The notes under the pieces: generated by a model
What the model saw: only the letters and a program-made list of their open reading frames with translations
Databases searched by the model: none
Told to the model about the DNA's origin: nothing
Translations under genes and position numbers: made by a program
From: Aliiroseovarius salicola
GTDB lineage: Bacteria; Pseudomonadota; Alphaproteobacteria; Rhodobacterales; Rhodobacteraceae
DNA: 64,000 nucleotides
Assembly (NCBI RefSeq): GCF_027891095.1
Contig: NZ_JAQIIO010000003.1
Span: 372,001-436,000 of the forward strand
Direction: 5' to 3'
In this document: piece after piece, positions 1-8,304 of the stretch
How positions within the stretch are numbered: the stretch's first letter is position 1
Layout of the letters: each line of letters starts with the position of its first letter

Positions 1-34
1 GCGCGGCTTTCTGATTCTGTACTAAGTTTGAAAC

Positions 35-226
35 TTAGTGGGTCAGGATGGTCATCGAGCTCAGTTCGCTGGAGATTTTGTCGGCCAGCGAGGTGGTGCC
101 ACCCGAGACCGAAGTCAGCACGGCGATGCCCAGACCCACGATGGCTGCGGTCAGCACGACCCAGTCGACGGTCACGGCGCCATCTTCGTCAGATTTGAAT
201 TTGTTGATCAGGTTGAAGAGTTTCAT
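35..226 (-). CDS. Flp family type IVb pilin, copy 3 (distal)
   Basis: A 63-residue class III prepilin, the structural subunit of Flp/Tad adhesion pili, processed by a TadV-type prepilin peptidase. A short charged leader (KFKSDEDG) ends at Gly16, followed by AVTVDW and a hydrophobic stretch of about 20 residues. The usual Flp motif is G|XXXXEY; here Glu+5 and Tyr+6 are Asp and Trp. An ATG lies two codons upstream (232), but the AAGGA ribosome site is only 2 nt from it and 8 nt from the ATG at 226, and copy 1 has only the shorter start. The protein is identical to the other two copies. No tad assembly genes are in the window; they may lie to the left. Confidence 0.85.
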   Translation of the reverse strand: MKLFNLINKFKSDEDGAVTVDWVVLTAAIVGLGIAVLTSVSGGTTSLADKISSELSSMTILTH

Positions 227-276
227 GGTCATATTCCTTGAATGTCTAGTTGGTCAGGTCACTTAAGGTGAGAACC

Positions 277-468
277 TTAGTGGGTCAGGATGGTCATCGA
301 GCTCAGTTCGCTGGAGATCTTGTCGGCCAGCGAGGTGGTTCCGCCCGAGACCGAAGTCAGTACGGCGATGCCCAGACCCACGATGGCAGCGGTCAGTACG
401 ACCCAGTCGACGGTCACAGCGCCATCTTCGTCAGATTTGAACTTGTTGATCAGGTTGAAGAGTTTCAT
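277..468 (-). CDS. Flp family type IVb pilin, copy 2
   Basis: Second of three tandem pilin genes, with the same 63 residues as its neighbours. The nucleotide differences from copy 3 that I could read (for example at the Lys, Ser, Ala and Asn codons) are synonymous. The ribosome site AAGGA lies 8 nt before the chosen ATG; an in-frame ATG two codons earlier (474) is too close to it. The repeat unit, gene plus intergenic spacer, is 242 bp, the distance between successive stop codons. Expression is probably from a promoter upstream of copy 1, since no terminator is visible between copies. Confidence 0.85.
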   Translation of the reverse strand: MKLFNLINKFKSDEDGAVTVDWVVLTAAIVGLGIAVLTSVSGGTTSLADKISSELSSMTILTH

Positions 469-518
469 AGTCATATTCCTTGAATGTCTAGTTGGTCAGG
501 TCACTTAAGGAGTGAACC

Positions 519-710
519 TTAGTGGGTCAGGATGGTCATCGAGCTCAGTTCGCTGGAGATTTTGTCTGCCAGCGAAGTGGTCCCGCCAGAGACCGAAGTC
601 AGTACGGCGATGCCCAGACCCACGATGGCTGCGGTCAGTACGACCCAGTCGACGGTCACGGCACCATCTTCATCACTCTTGAACTTGTTGATCAGGTTGA
701 ACAGTTTCAT
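519..710 (-). CDS. Flp family type IVb pilin, copy 1 (promoter-proximal)
   Basis: First gene of the pilin triplet in the direction of transcription. It has the same 63 residues as the downstream copies, with a leader ending in Gly16 and the D/W variant of the processing motif. The start at 710 is fixed by a strong ribosome site, GGAGGG, 6 nt upstream; the reading frame stays open to 803 but the extra residues are not pilin-like. The upstream flank differs from that of copies 2 and 3, so this copy carries the native leader and the other two look like duplications of gene plus spacer. Confidence 0.87.
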   Translation of the reverse strand: MKLFNLINKFKSDEDGAVTVDWVVLTAAIVGLGIAVLTSVSGGTTSLADKISSELSSMTILTH

Positions 711-1124
711 ATTCGTCCCTCCGGTTAGGTGTTCAGTCACGTTGTCTTCCAAGCGCAACTCTGTGAACCACCTATGTTTCAGATCCTCAGTGCCGCTCGG
801 CATGGATAAAAATTAGCCTGTTGATTGGGGCAAGAGTTGGGCAGGTTTCGTTCCTTTTTGGGAATCTTAACTTTTTTTGTGACTTTGAGGGTAAGCTCAT
901 GAAATATATGCGGAATAAAAATAGAAAAAATTAATTTCATAATGGGAGAAGTCGTGGCGGTGGCAATTTATGTCACGAGTTTGATAGGAATTTCTGGTGT
1001 TTTTGCCTGCGATTTGCAAAAAATCGAATAGAAAAGAAAGGGAATAATCCCAAAGCAGAGGTCCTTGTTTGCAGAGAGGGCCCAAATAACAGAGACAGGC
1101 AGCAAGAGAGCAGTGTTGAATGCC
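711..1124. other. AT-rich intergenic region, divergent promoters
   Basis: About 410 bp without a convincing gene, between the pilin genes (leftward) and the lytic transglycosylase (rightward). The part from about 830 to 1060 is markedly richer in A and T than its surroundings. It should hold the promoters of both transcription units, but I could not assign clear -35/-10 pairs. An 11-codon reading frame at 898 follows a GAGGG sequence but is too short to call. Confidence 0.5.
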
Positions 1125-1973
1125 ATGAAATATGTGGGGAAACTCACGGTTGTGTCTGTTGCTTTGACAGCATGGATCGGGCTCTGTTTGGTCGCGGGTC
1201 CGGCGCGTGCCGAGGAGGCGCCTCCTGCATTTCCAGAATTTACCTTCAAGAAAATTGGAGTTCCCAGCGGAGCGGGAAAACGGATCACTGTTCAGATCGA
1301 CCCGGAAGAGCAGGCGCGTGTATTGGCCCCGCTACCTTCTGCGGCGCAAACGGATGATGACAGCAATACAAACGACGACCTGATCCCAAGCGGATATGAA
1401 TGGTTCTGGAGCACCGTTTCACCAAAGACTGACGGTGGTGGCCCTGCCAATCTTCAAAAAGCTCTGTCGGCGCTGGAAATGAAAGAGGGGTTTGCGGCCC
1501 CTCGGTTGCAGCATCTTCAGGATATTGCGTCCCTGTATGGCATCGAAATTCTCAAAGCCACGGTTGGAACAAGTGTTTCCCCTGCATGGGTGCTGGCGCT
1601 GATCTCGGTGGAAAGCTCAGGACAGGCGGATGCTGAAAGCCATGCTGGCGCGCAGGGTGTCATGCAGCTTATCCCCGATACGGCTGCCCGGTTTGGCGTA
1701 GGCGACCCGCTGGATCCTGCGCAGAACATCAAAGGGGGCGTGGCCTATCTGTCGTGGCTCATGACACATTTCAACGGCGACCCCATTTTGGCGATGGCCG
1801 GATATAATGCTGGCGAAAACGCCGTGACCCAGAATGGTGGAGTGCCGCCATATGCCGAGACCCGCGCGTATATTCCAAAAGTCCTGGCAGCCTGGCAGGT
1901 GGCCAAGGGCCTGTGTTTAACCCCTCCTGAATTGTTGACCGACGGCTGTGTATTTGCCGTGAAAGGATCCTGA
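1125..1973 (+). CDS. Lytic transglycosylase (SLT domain), exported
   Basis: Cleaves the MurNAc-GlcNAc bond of peptidoglycan with anhydro-muramyl formation, in the periplasm. From the chosen ATG the protein has 282 residues: a signal peptide (MKYVGKLTVV... ending GPARA) and a C-terminal SLT domain. The catalytic Glu is in ISVESSG (residue 163), followed by GAQGVMQLIP, the DP-DPAQNI segment, AGYNAG and PPYAET, all family hallmarks. The frame is open to 1065, and a GTG at 1113 is a possible alternative start, but only the ATG at 1125 begins with a compact signal peptide. It is followed after 1 nt by the HAD-UbiA gene, so the two are probably co-transcribed. Confidence 0.88.
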   Translation: MKYVGKLTVVSVALTAWIGLCLVAGPARAEEAPPAFPEFTFKKIGVPSGAGKRITVQIDPEEQARVLAPLPSAAQTDDDSNTNDDLIPSGYEWFWSTVSPKTDGGGPANLQKALSALEMKEGFAAPRLQHLQDIASLYGIEILKATVGTSVSPAWVLALISVESSGQADAESHAGAQGVMQLIPDTAARFGVGDPLDPAQNIKGGVAYLSWLMTHFNGDPILAMAGYNAGENAVTQNGGVPPYAETRAYIPKVLAAWQVAKGLCLTPPELLTDGCVFAVKGS

Positions 1974-1974
1974 T

Positions 1975-3408
1975 ATGAGTGTGAAGCCCCTTGTGCTGGA
2001 TGTGGATGGGACGTTTTTGCGCACAGATATGTTGTTTGAATGTTTCTGGGCGGGGCTGGGGCGCGATCCATGGGCGACACTCCGGGCGAGTTTTTCGCAT
2101 TTCACCGATCCCGCTGCCTTAAAGACGGCTCTGGCCGAAATCACGCCTTTGCGAACCGATCTGCTTCCGGTTTCAGAACCGGTGCGGGATCTGGCAAACC
2201 GTGCGCTGGAGGAAGGGCGCGAGGTGGTGCTGGCATCCGCCTCACATATTTCTCAGGTCAAACCCTTGGCCGAGCATCACGAACTGTCAGAGCGCGTGTT
2301 GGCGACACAGGGGATGAGCAATCTAAGGGGCTATGCCAAGGCAGATGCATTGGTAGAACTCTACGGTGAAGGTGGGTTTGACTATGCGGGCAATGCGCCG
2401 GTGGACATGGCCATCTGGAAGCAGGCGGATGTGGCCTATGTGGTGGGGGATGAAAAATCAGCGGGCGAGCTGCGTGACATGGGCAAAGAGGTGCGCGAAC
2501 TTCCCGGAGGGTGGACCGCCAAATCCCTGATCAAGAGCTTCCGCCCACATCAATGGGTCAAGAACATCCTTCTGTTCCTCCCCCTCATTGCAGCCCATGA
2601 TTTTTCATTCGGGACGATTTTTCTGGCACTGTTGGGCATTGTCAGTTTCTCGGCAGCGGCTTCATCGATCTATCTGGTCAATGACCTCCTCGATCTCGAA
2701 GCGGATCGCTTGCACGTGAAGAAATGCAAGCGCCCCTTTGCTTCGGGGGCTGTGCCGATCCAGGTTGGGATGGCCGCTTTTGTTGGTCTGGCCGCCCTTG
2801 CGCTTGGACTCGCGGCGATACTTGCACCTGCATTCCTGGGCGTTGTTGCGTTTTACATGCTTCTGTCTCTGGCCTATTCGCTGAAATTAAAGCGGATGCG
2901 CTGGGTGGATATTGCGGTGCTGGCCAGTCTTTACACATTGCGCGTGGTCGCAGGGGCGGCCGCAACCGGCATTTATGTGTCGGGTTATCTGCTGGTGTTC
3001 ATCTTCCCGGTCTTCCTGGCGCTGGGGTGTGTGAAACGGCTGACAGAATTGACACTTGCCACATCGGATGATCGCCTGCCCGGACGTGGGTATGGTCGCC
3101 CGGATCGCCCGGATCTCCTGAATGTGGCCGGGTTGGGTGTGGTCGCATCTCTGGTCGCATTCTTCCTTTATTCCTTCACCGATCAAGCCATCGAGCTTTA
3201 CAAAACACAGTGGTTGATCTGGGTGGCGGAGCTTCCGATGGCGTGGTGGATGATCCGTATGGTGCGGCTGGGCTGGTATGGAAAACAGGATTACGACCCG
3301 ATTGTTTTTGCGATGAAGGACAAACGCGGTATTGGCCTGATGCTGATGTCTATCTCGATCATGTTCTATGCCGCCGGTCTTTGGCACAATTTGATGGGGC
3401 TGGGCTGA
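1975..3408 (+). CDS. HAD-like phosphatase fused to UbiA prenyltransferase
   Basis: A 477-residue two-domain protein. Residues 1-180 are HAD-like, with the nucleophile motif DVDGT (9-13) and a late VVGDE acid motif. Residues about 185-475 form a polytopic UbiA domain with both Asp motifs, NDLLDLEAD (236-244) and YSLKLKRMRWVD (301-312). In mycobacteria a UbiA member (Rv3806c) moves phosphoribose from PRPP to decaprenyl phosphate, and a phosphatase then removes the 5'-phosphate; a fusion of the two activities fits this. I infer that role because DprE1- and DprE2-like genes face it across a terminator. The ribosome site AAGGA lies 7 nt before the ATG. Substrates are not proven by sequence. Confidence 0.8.
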   Translation: MSVKPLVLDVDGTFLRTDMLFECFWAGLGRDPWATLRASFSHFTDPAALKTALAEITPLRTDLLPVSEPVRDLANRALEEGREVVLASASHISQVKPLAEHHELSERVLATQGMSNLRGYAKADALVELYGEGGFDYAGNAPVDMAIWKQADVAYVVGDEKSAGELRDMGKEVRELPGGWTAKSLIKSFRPHQWVKNILLFLPLIAAHDFSFGTIFLALLGIVSFSAAASSIYLVNDLLDLEADRLHVKKCKRPFASGAVPIQVGMAAFVGLAALALGLAAILAPAFLGVVAFYMLLSLAYSLKLKRMRWVDIAVLASLYTLRVVAGAAATGIYVSGYLLVFIFPVFLALGCVKRLTELTLATSDDRLPGRGYGRPDRPDLLNVAGLGVVASLVAFFLYSFTDQAIELYKTQWLIWVAELPMAWWMIRMVRLGWYGKQDYDPIVFAMKDKRGIGLMLMSISIMFYAAGLWHNLMGLG

Positions 3409-3528
3409 TCCGGTCGACCATATGAAACCCGTGCCTGCTCCGCGCCGCGGATGGGATCGGGATTGGCGCGGGTTAGCCATCATATTGCCAGAGCAAGTCG
3501 CTATCTCAAGTGAGGGAATGGGGTGAAA

Positions 3529-3557
3529 GAAAAAAGGGGCAGAACGCCCCTTTTTTT
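3529..3557. terminator. Bidirectional intrinsic terminator
   Basis: A perfect stem AAAAAGGGGC / GCCCCTTTTT with an AGAAC loop, flanked by A and T runs, lies between the convergent HAD-UbiA and SDR genes and can end transcription from both sides. Confidence 0.85.
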
Positions 3558-3584
3558 GTGTCGGATTTGTAGACTAGTAACGTG

Positions 3585-4355
3585 TCAGATCGACATTTTC
3601 TTGAAGATGAACTCCGGGATATGGCGAATGATCAACATGATGTATCGCCAGAAGAACGGCGTGTAGATCACGTTCTTCTTTTTCTTCACGGCATTCGATA
3701 TGTCACCTGCCACCTTTTCTGGAGTGGCGACGAGGAACATGCCCTCGACATCCCATGTCATCGCCGTATCGACAAAACCGGGCTTTACGGTGACCACATG
3801 TCCACCTGCACGGGTCAGGCGATTGCGAAGGCCAGAAAGATAGGTGGCAAAACCCGCTTTGGCAGAGCCGTAGACATAATTGCCGATCCGGCCGCGATCA
3901 CCGGCAACAGACCCAACGCCAACAACAGTGCCCGCCCCGCGCGCTTCGATGACAGGGGCCAGTTTCTGCAAGAACCGGGCAGGGCCGGCGTAGCTGTCCA
4001 TTACAGTGCCGTCGATCAACGAAGGGTCCTCGTCGATGGCGTCTTGTGGTGGCATGGAGCCGACAAAAACGGCTGCGTTGATCACACCCACCACTTCGCT
4101 GACCCGGTCGATGATCGGGTCGAAGGTTTTCGGATTGCGGGCGTCAAACTTGATGGCTTCCGCGTGTTGCCCGCGTGCGCGCATATCGGTGGCGCTGCGC
4201 TCGAGATCTTCCATGTCACGCCCGGCCAAAAGCACAAAGGCACCCTCTGAGGCCACTTTCCGGGCAAAGGCGCGGGCCATAGAGGACGTGGCGCCAAGAA
4301 TGATCCAGGTTTCGTCTGTCACGGTGTCGGGCAAGTTGGTCATGTTGTCCTTCAT
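3585..4355 (-). CDS. SDR reductase, DprE2-like
   Basis: A 256-residue short-chain dehydrogenase with the NAD(P) motif GATSSMAR near the N-terminus, a conserved Ser (VGVGSVAG) and the catalytic YxxxK in YVYGSAK. The C-terminus is hydrophobic and basic (TPFFWRYIMLIIRHIPEF), as in DprE2-type enzymes that act on membrane-anchored polyprenyl sugars. DprE2 reduces the 2'-keto intermediate made by DprE1 to the arabinose epimer. Its ATG overlaps the stop of the upstream oxidase by 4 nt (ATGA), indicating translational coupling. Assignment to this substrate is inference from gene pairing; the fold call is firm. Confidence 0.8.
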   Translation of the reverse strand: MKDNMTNLPDTVTDETWIILGATSSMARAFARKVASEGAFVLLAGRDMEDLERSATDMRARGQHAEAIKFDARNPKTFDPIIDRVSEVVGVINAAVFVGSMPPQDAIDEDPSLIDGTVMDSYAGPARFLQKLAPVIEARGAGTVVGVGSVAGDRGRIGNYVYGSAKAGFATYLSGLRNRLTRAGGHVVTVKPGFVDTAMTWDVEGMFLVATPEKVAGDISNAVKKKKNVIYTPFFWRYIMLIIRHIPEFIFKKMSI

Positions 4356-5662
4356 CCTGTATTCCTCAGGCCCAGACGGCGGGTCATATCAGTTTCAAGA
4401 GAGCGTTCCGGGTCGGATTTGTCAGCAATTGCAGCCCAATCACCATGTTCAGGATACATCGCTTTTATGGCGTCACCTGTGGCAAGTGCATCCTTGGCCA
4501 GATACAGACGACCATTCGCCTGGGCTGTCATCTTTTCTAGCTCTGCAATCAGATCTCGGGCAGCGTCGCGTGCCGGGAAATCTACGGCAAGCGTATATCC
4601 TTCCATCGGGAAAGACATATGACCGGCGCGCCCGTCACCCATCCGTTTCAAAACGGCGAGCGGCGAAGCCAGCCCGGCACCTGCGATCCGGTCCAGCATG
4701 CCTTTCAGCGCGCCCACTTCGGATAGGGGCACGACGTTCTGGAACTGGTAAAACCCTCGTTTGCCATAAAGGCGGTTCCAGTCATGGATCTTGTCGAGCG
4801 GGAAGAAAAAATCGTCAATCCGTTTGACCGAGCTTTTGCCAGATGTTGGCACGCGACGATAGTAGGTGGCGTTGAAGCCTCGCACCACCGGGCCGGAAAG
4901 TGCCCAATTTGGGGCATCCCGCGGCACGGATCTTGGGGATTTCGCCTTTGGGAGCAACCCCTTGGCCAGTTCCGCTTCTTCCACGATACCGCGTCCCAGT
5001 GCAGCCCCTTGGGCGGTGGCATCAATCCAGCCCACGCAATATTCGGCGGTGGAGGCGTCAAGCAGCGAGATATGACGCTCCCAGTTTTCAGCCCGCTGTT
5101 CCGTGACCATCATCACATCGCCGGGGCAGGGTTTCATCTGCAATGTCGCCTCAGCAATCACGCCGGTCTGTCCAATCCCCCCCATTGTCGCACGGAAGAG
5201 GGCGACGTTTTTCTTGGGTGTGGCCACCACACGTTTGCCGTTCTGTATGAGTGTGACCGACAGCACATGCTGGCCAAAGCTTCCGGTGTTGTGATGGTTC
5301 TTGCCGTGCACATCCTGTGCGATACAGCCGCCCACTGTGGCGAAACCCGTGCCGGGCAGAACTGCGGGGATCCAGCCCTGCGGCGCAAAGATATGCGCAA
5401 GCTCGCCAATGGTGATCCCTGCCTCAACCGTGACCTGCCCGGTTTCAGCATCAAATCCAATGATGCGGTTCATGCGTGTCATGTCGATGGCGCGACCGTC
5501 ATTGTTCAGGGACGCGTCCCCATATGAGCGACGATTACCGACCGCCGGACCACCCTCTTTGGTCAGGTCCGCCAGTTTGCGGGCGCGCTCCGGTCGGGCC
5601 ATTGCACCGCTGGCACGCAGCACACGGCCCCAGCCTGTATAATCAATTATTTTCCAGCTCAT
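4352..5662 (-). CDS. FAD-dependent oxidase, DprE1-like
   Basis: A 436-residue FAD_binding_4 oxidoreductase. The FAD-site motifs are GNRRSYGD (about 42-49) and LPGTGFATVGG followed by HGKNHH and GSFG (about 103-130), which closely follow the DprE1 pattern. DprE1 oxidises the C2 hydroxyl of polyprenyl-phosphoryl ribose. The start at 5662 is chosen because it overlaps the flippase-like stop by 4 nt (ATGA) and begins MSWKIIDYTGWGR; an earlier ATG at 5740 would add 26 residues unlike the family. It forms a three-gene coupled operon with the SDR and the membrane protein. Confidence 0.82.
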   Translation of the reverse strand: MSWKIIDYTGWGRVLRASGAMARPERARKLADLTKEGGPAVGNRRSYGDASLNNDGRAIDMTRMNRIIGFDAETGQVTVEAGITIGELAHIFAPQGWIPAVLPGTGFATVGGCIAQDVHGKNHHNTGSFGQHVLSVTLIQNGKRVVATPKKNVALFRATMGGIGQTGVIAEATLQMKPCPGDVMMVTEQRAENWERHISLLDASTAEYCVGWIDATAQGAALGRGIVEEAELAKGLLPKAKSPRSVPRDAPNWALSGPVVRGFNATYYRRVPTSGKSSVKRIDDFFFPLDKIHDWNRLYGKRGFYQFQNVVPLSEVGALKGMLDRIAGAGLASPLAVLKRMGDGRAGHMSFPMEGYTLAVDFPARDAARDLIAELEKMTAQANGRLYLAKDALATGDAIKAMYPEHGDWAAIADKSDPERSLETDMTRRLGLRNTG

Positions 5663-6666
5663 GCTTTTGTCTTTCTTGTCGTGAGCGAATGGCGTTCGGC
5701 CAATGGGAAGATCAAAAGACCGATCCCGATGGCAAACCAAAGCGTTGTGACGCGGATAATGGCGGTGGCGGGTACAGAGACCTCCAGCGGCACCCCTTCG
5801 AGGGCTAAAAGCGCGATCATTGCAGCCTCTGCACCACCGACCCCTCCGGGGGCTCCGGTCAGGCCGCCAGCGAGCGTGGAGAAGACAAAGATAGCAACCG
5901 CAGTGGCAAATCCAATGTCAGATCCCAGCCAGACCAGAAGCAGATGAAAGGCATAACCTTCGGCAATCCAACCGATTACGCCCAAAATCGCGGCGCTGGT
6001 CATCAGTGTCGGTGAGGTGAAGGCAGAAAGAGATTTTGCAGCGCGTCTGATTTTGACCCATAGCCGGGCAAAACGACCCGTGACGCGATGCCCCATCTTG
6101 GCAAAACCAGCGAGCAGAGCAGGGCGTGTGGCCACAAAACCCGCAATCAGCGCGAGGAGTGCAACCGGCACGCCCCCCGCAATGCCTTTCATGGAAAAGG
6201 ATAAGGCCATGGCGAGGATTAGGGCCATTGCCGTCAGATCGGAGGCGCGGTCAACCAGCACCAAAGGCGCGGTGCGTTCAAAATTCCAACCTGTTTCGCG
6301 TTTCAGCCAACGCATGCGGACCAGCTCACCCACGCGGCCCGGTGTGACCGACATGGCAAAACCGCCGAGGAAATGGCGCAGATCCTGTGCAAGCCCCGTA
6401 GGCAAGCCAAGACGGCGGGCAAAGATATGCCAGCGCAAACCCCGAAAGAGGTAATTCACAAGGGACAAAACCAGAAGAAACAAAACCTGCCAGATCGAAA
6501 GCTTGGCGATCTGTGCGCGGGTTTCCTCCCATCCGGTGGCAGCGGCCAGACCGATGAGACCGACCATTACAAGCCCAAACAGCCCGGCCAGAACCAGTGT
6601 ATCCCGCAACCGGCGGGATGGGGCAGGGGTGCCCGAGGAAACTGAATTTGTACTGCTCATTGTCAT
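5659..6666 (-). CDS. Flippase-like membrane protein (LPG synthase TM / PF03706 type)
   Basis: A polytopic protein of 335 residues with about seven hydrophobic segments and the family signature stretches FRGLRWH, GRVGELVRMRWL and LTGAPGGVGGAEA. Members of this fold include lysylphosphatidylglycerol synthase membrane domains and AglD-type proteins linked to lipid-carried sugars. As first gene of an operon with DprE1- and DprE2-like enzymes, it could move or handle the finished lipid-sugar; this is inference. The start is uncertain: ATGs at 6666 and 6660 are both plausible, and no strong ribosome site is visible. Confidence 0.75.
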   Translation of the reverse strand: MTMSSTNSVSSGTPAPSRRLRDTLVLAGLFGLVMVGLIGLAAATGWEETRAQIAKLSIWQVLFLLVLSLVNYLFRGLRWHIFARRLGLPTGLAQDLRHFLGGFAMSVTPGRVGELVRMRWLKRETGWNFERTAPLVLVDRASDLTAMALILAMALSFSMKGIAGGVPVALLALIAGFVATRPALLAGFAKMGHRVTGRFARLWVKIRRAAKSLSAFTSPTLMTSAAILGVIGWIAEGYAFHLLLVWLGSDIGFATAVAIFVFSTLAGGLTGAPGGVGGAEAAMIALLALEGVPLEVSVPATAIIRVTTLWFAIGIGLLIFPLAERHSLTTRKTKA

Positions 6667-6785
6667 TGCCGAAGTTGTGGCGAAAGAATGCGGCGAGAAT
6701 ATGAAACAATCCCTCAAAATACGAGGTATTTGTGATAGGCTTGGCGTATTGAAACAGCCATTGATTTATTATCGGGGAGATTGTC

Positions 6786-7847
6786 ATGCCCGTCATCGCC
6801 GGTGACCTTTCGTTTTTCATGGGGCCCCAGCAACTTGGTGCGCCCGATGACCTGTTGCAGCCGATCCTCGATTTCATCGATAGCGCCAGATCGCGCCAAA
6901 ACCTGATGATTGCCATTCAGGAAGTGGACCACCCGGATATTGCAAATGCGATCATCAGGGCGCGGTTGCGCGGTGTGGTGGTGGATTTGGTGCTGGAGCA
7001 GAGCTATCTCCTGGCACAGCGACGGCCTGCAAGCCTGGACGATGCCCATGAGGCTAAGGGCAAGCATGAGGTGAACCGAAAGCTGTTCAACGCGATCCTT
7101 CGGTCAACGGCTGATGTGAAGGTCGATTTCAACCCCTCCATCTTTCACCAGAAATTCATGGTTCTGGGCAACCGCGTGCTGACGGGGTCTACAAATTTTA
7201 CTGAAACCGGGGTTACACGTAACCTCAACCATCTGGTTGTGGTCGATGATGCCGAGGTGGCGAATGCGTTCAAGGCTGAGTTTCGTGAGATCCGAGTGGG
7301 CAATTTTGGCAAGGCCAGCGTCGCGCATGGTCCGGCCCCGAAAGAGGCCAGAGTGTCCGGCATGCGGATCAAGCCCCTGTTTGCCCCGGATCACGCGCCG
7401 GAAATGGAGATCATGAAACAGATCCTCAAGGCCAAGTCGCGCATTGATTTCGCGGTTTTCACCTTTTCGAAAAGCTCAGGCATTGATGATGCGCTGATCG
7501 CGGCGCATCGGTCGGGGATTTCGGTGAACGGGGTGTTGGACAAGCGGCAGGCGAACCAGAAATGGGCGGCGAAACACACGCTGTCCGATGCCGGTGTCAG
7601 CCTGTCGATGGCACAGGGTGGGGCCGGGTTTGGCAAGCTGCATCACAAGCTGATGGTGATCGATGATGATGTCACTGTTATTGGCAGTTTCAACTACACG
7701 GGCCCTGCCAACAAATCGAATGACGAAAACATCATGGTGATCGGTGACGGAGACGAGACTGACCCCGCAGCCATTGCCCTGCAGCGCTCGGTCAATGCGG
7801 CGGCTCGGGCAGAGATTGACCGGATTATCTCTACATTCGGCGAATAG
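6786..7847 (+). CDS. Phospholipase D-like protein with two HKD-type repeats
   Basis: A 353-residue PLD-superfamily protein. The C-terminal repeat has an intact HxKxxxxD motif (H286, K288, D293) followed by GSFNYT. The N-terminal repeat keeps H121 and K123 followed by GSTNFT, but the expected Asp position holds Gly128. Family members act on phosphodiester bonds in lipids or nucleic acids and pair two HKD half-sites. There is no signal peptide, and one acid is missing, so activity is uncertain. The ribosome site GGGGAGA lies just upstream. It is a single-gene unit divergent from the flippase-like gene. Confidence 0.8.
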   Translation: MPVIAGDLSFFMGPQQLGAPDDLLQPILDFIDSARSRQNLMIAIQEVDHPDIANAIIRARLRGVVVDLVLEQSYLLAQRRPASLDDAHEAKGKHEVNRKLFNAILRSTADVKVDFNPSIFHQKFMVLGNRVLTGSTNFTETGVTRNLNHLVVVDDAEVANAFKAEFREIRVGNFGKASVAHGPAPKEARVSGMRIKPLFAPDHAPEMEIMKQILKAKSRIDFAVFTFSKSSGIDDALIAAHRSGISVNGVLDKRQANQKWAAKHTLSDAGVSLSMAQGGAGFGKLHHKLMVIDDDVTVIGSFNYTGPANKSNDENIMVIGDGDETDPAAIALQRSVNAAARAEIDRIISTFGE

Positions 7848-7903
7848 CAGCCGTCGCTATCCGCTGCACCACCTTTGCGGTGGGTTCGCGATGGGTGCGA
7901 GAC

Positions 7904-8200
7904 TTACATTTCAACAAGGTCGTAGTGCCGGATGTGGCGCGCCGCCACCAGCTCGGCCTCTTCCGGGGCAATATGCGGCGAGTTGTAGTCCTCTCCCACA
8001 AAGGCCTTGAGCGCATCAAGATCTTTCCAGACCATAACAAAGCTGAACTCGTTTGGTGTCTCCGGTCGCGCCGCACCGGGCAGGATTGAGACAATCCCAT
8101 CCGTGCTGTTCATGAGCGGGATGGCGGTGTTGTGGAAAAACTCACTGAACTCTTTTTCTTTACCGGGATGCGTGGTGACTTGAAATATCCTGATGATCAT
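7904..8200 (-). CDS. ABM-fold (dimeric alpha/beta barrel) small protein
   Basis: A 98-residue protein of the antibiotic biosynthesis monooxygenase / heme-degrading-like fold, with the opening MIIRIFQVTTHPGKEKEF and central VMVWKDLDALKAFVG typical of this family. Such proteins are small cytoplasmic dimers with varied or unknown substrates. The ribosome site GGGAGG is 5 nt before the ATG. It lies in its own unit between the PLD-like gene and scoB. No specific function can be assigned. Confidence 0.72.
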   Translation of the reverse strand: MIIRIFQVTTHPGKEKEFSEFFHNTAIPLMNSTDGIVSILPGAARPETPNEFSFVMVWKDLDALKAFVGEDYNSPHIAPEEAELVAARHIRHYDLVEM

Positions 8201-8304
8201 CGTGACCTCCCAATATGGCCCGTGGGGTCTCCCATGGGCGGGGCTGCAAGGATGACATTATAGCATATCAGTGCTGGTGGATTGCCAGAGTAGCCCCAAA
8301 AGCG

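Larger units (their letters stand above)
35..710 (-). repeat. Tandem triplication of a pilin gene, 242-bp period
   Basis: Three coding copies start and stop at exact 242-bp intervals. The spacer between copies 3 and 2 and that between copies 2 and 1 are nearly identical (both contain TCTAGTTGGTCAGGTCACTTA). Coding differences are confined to silent positions as far as I could compare them by eye, so the duplication is old enough to have accumulated changes but the protein is held constant. Confidence 0.85.

Noticed and set aside
898-933. An 11-codon Lys/Asn-rich reading frame after GAGGG, possible leader peptide.
   Set aside because: Too short to support, no attenuator hairpin follows, and the region is simply AT-rich.
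3422-3526. A 34-codon reading frame after the HAD-UbiA gene.
   Set aside because: No ribosome site and no family; it lies just before the terminator between convergent genes.
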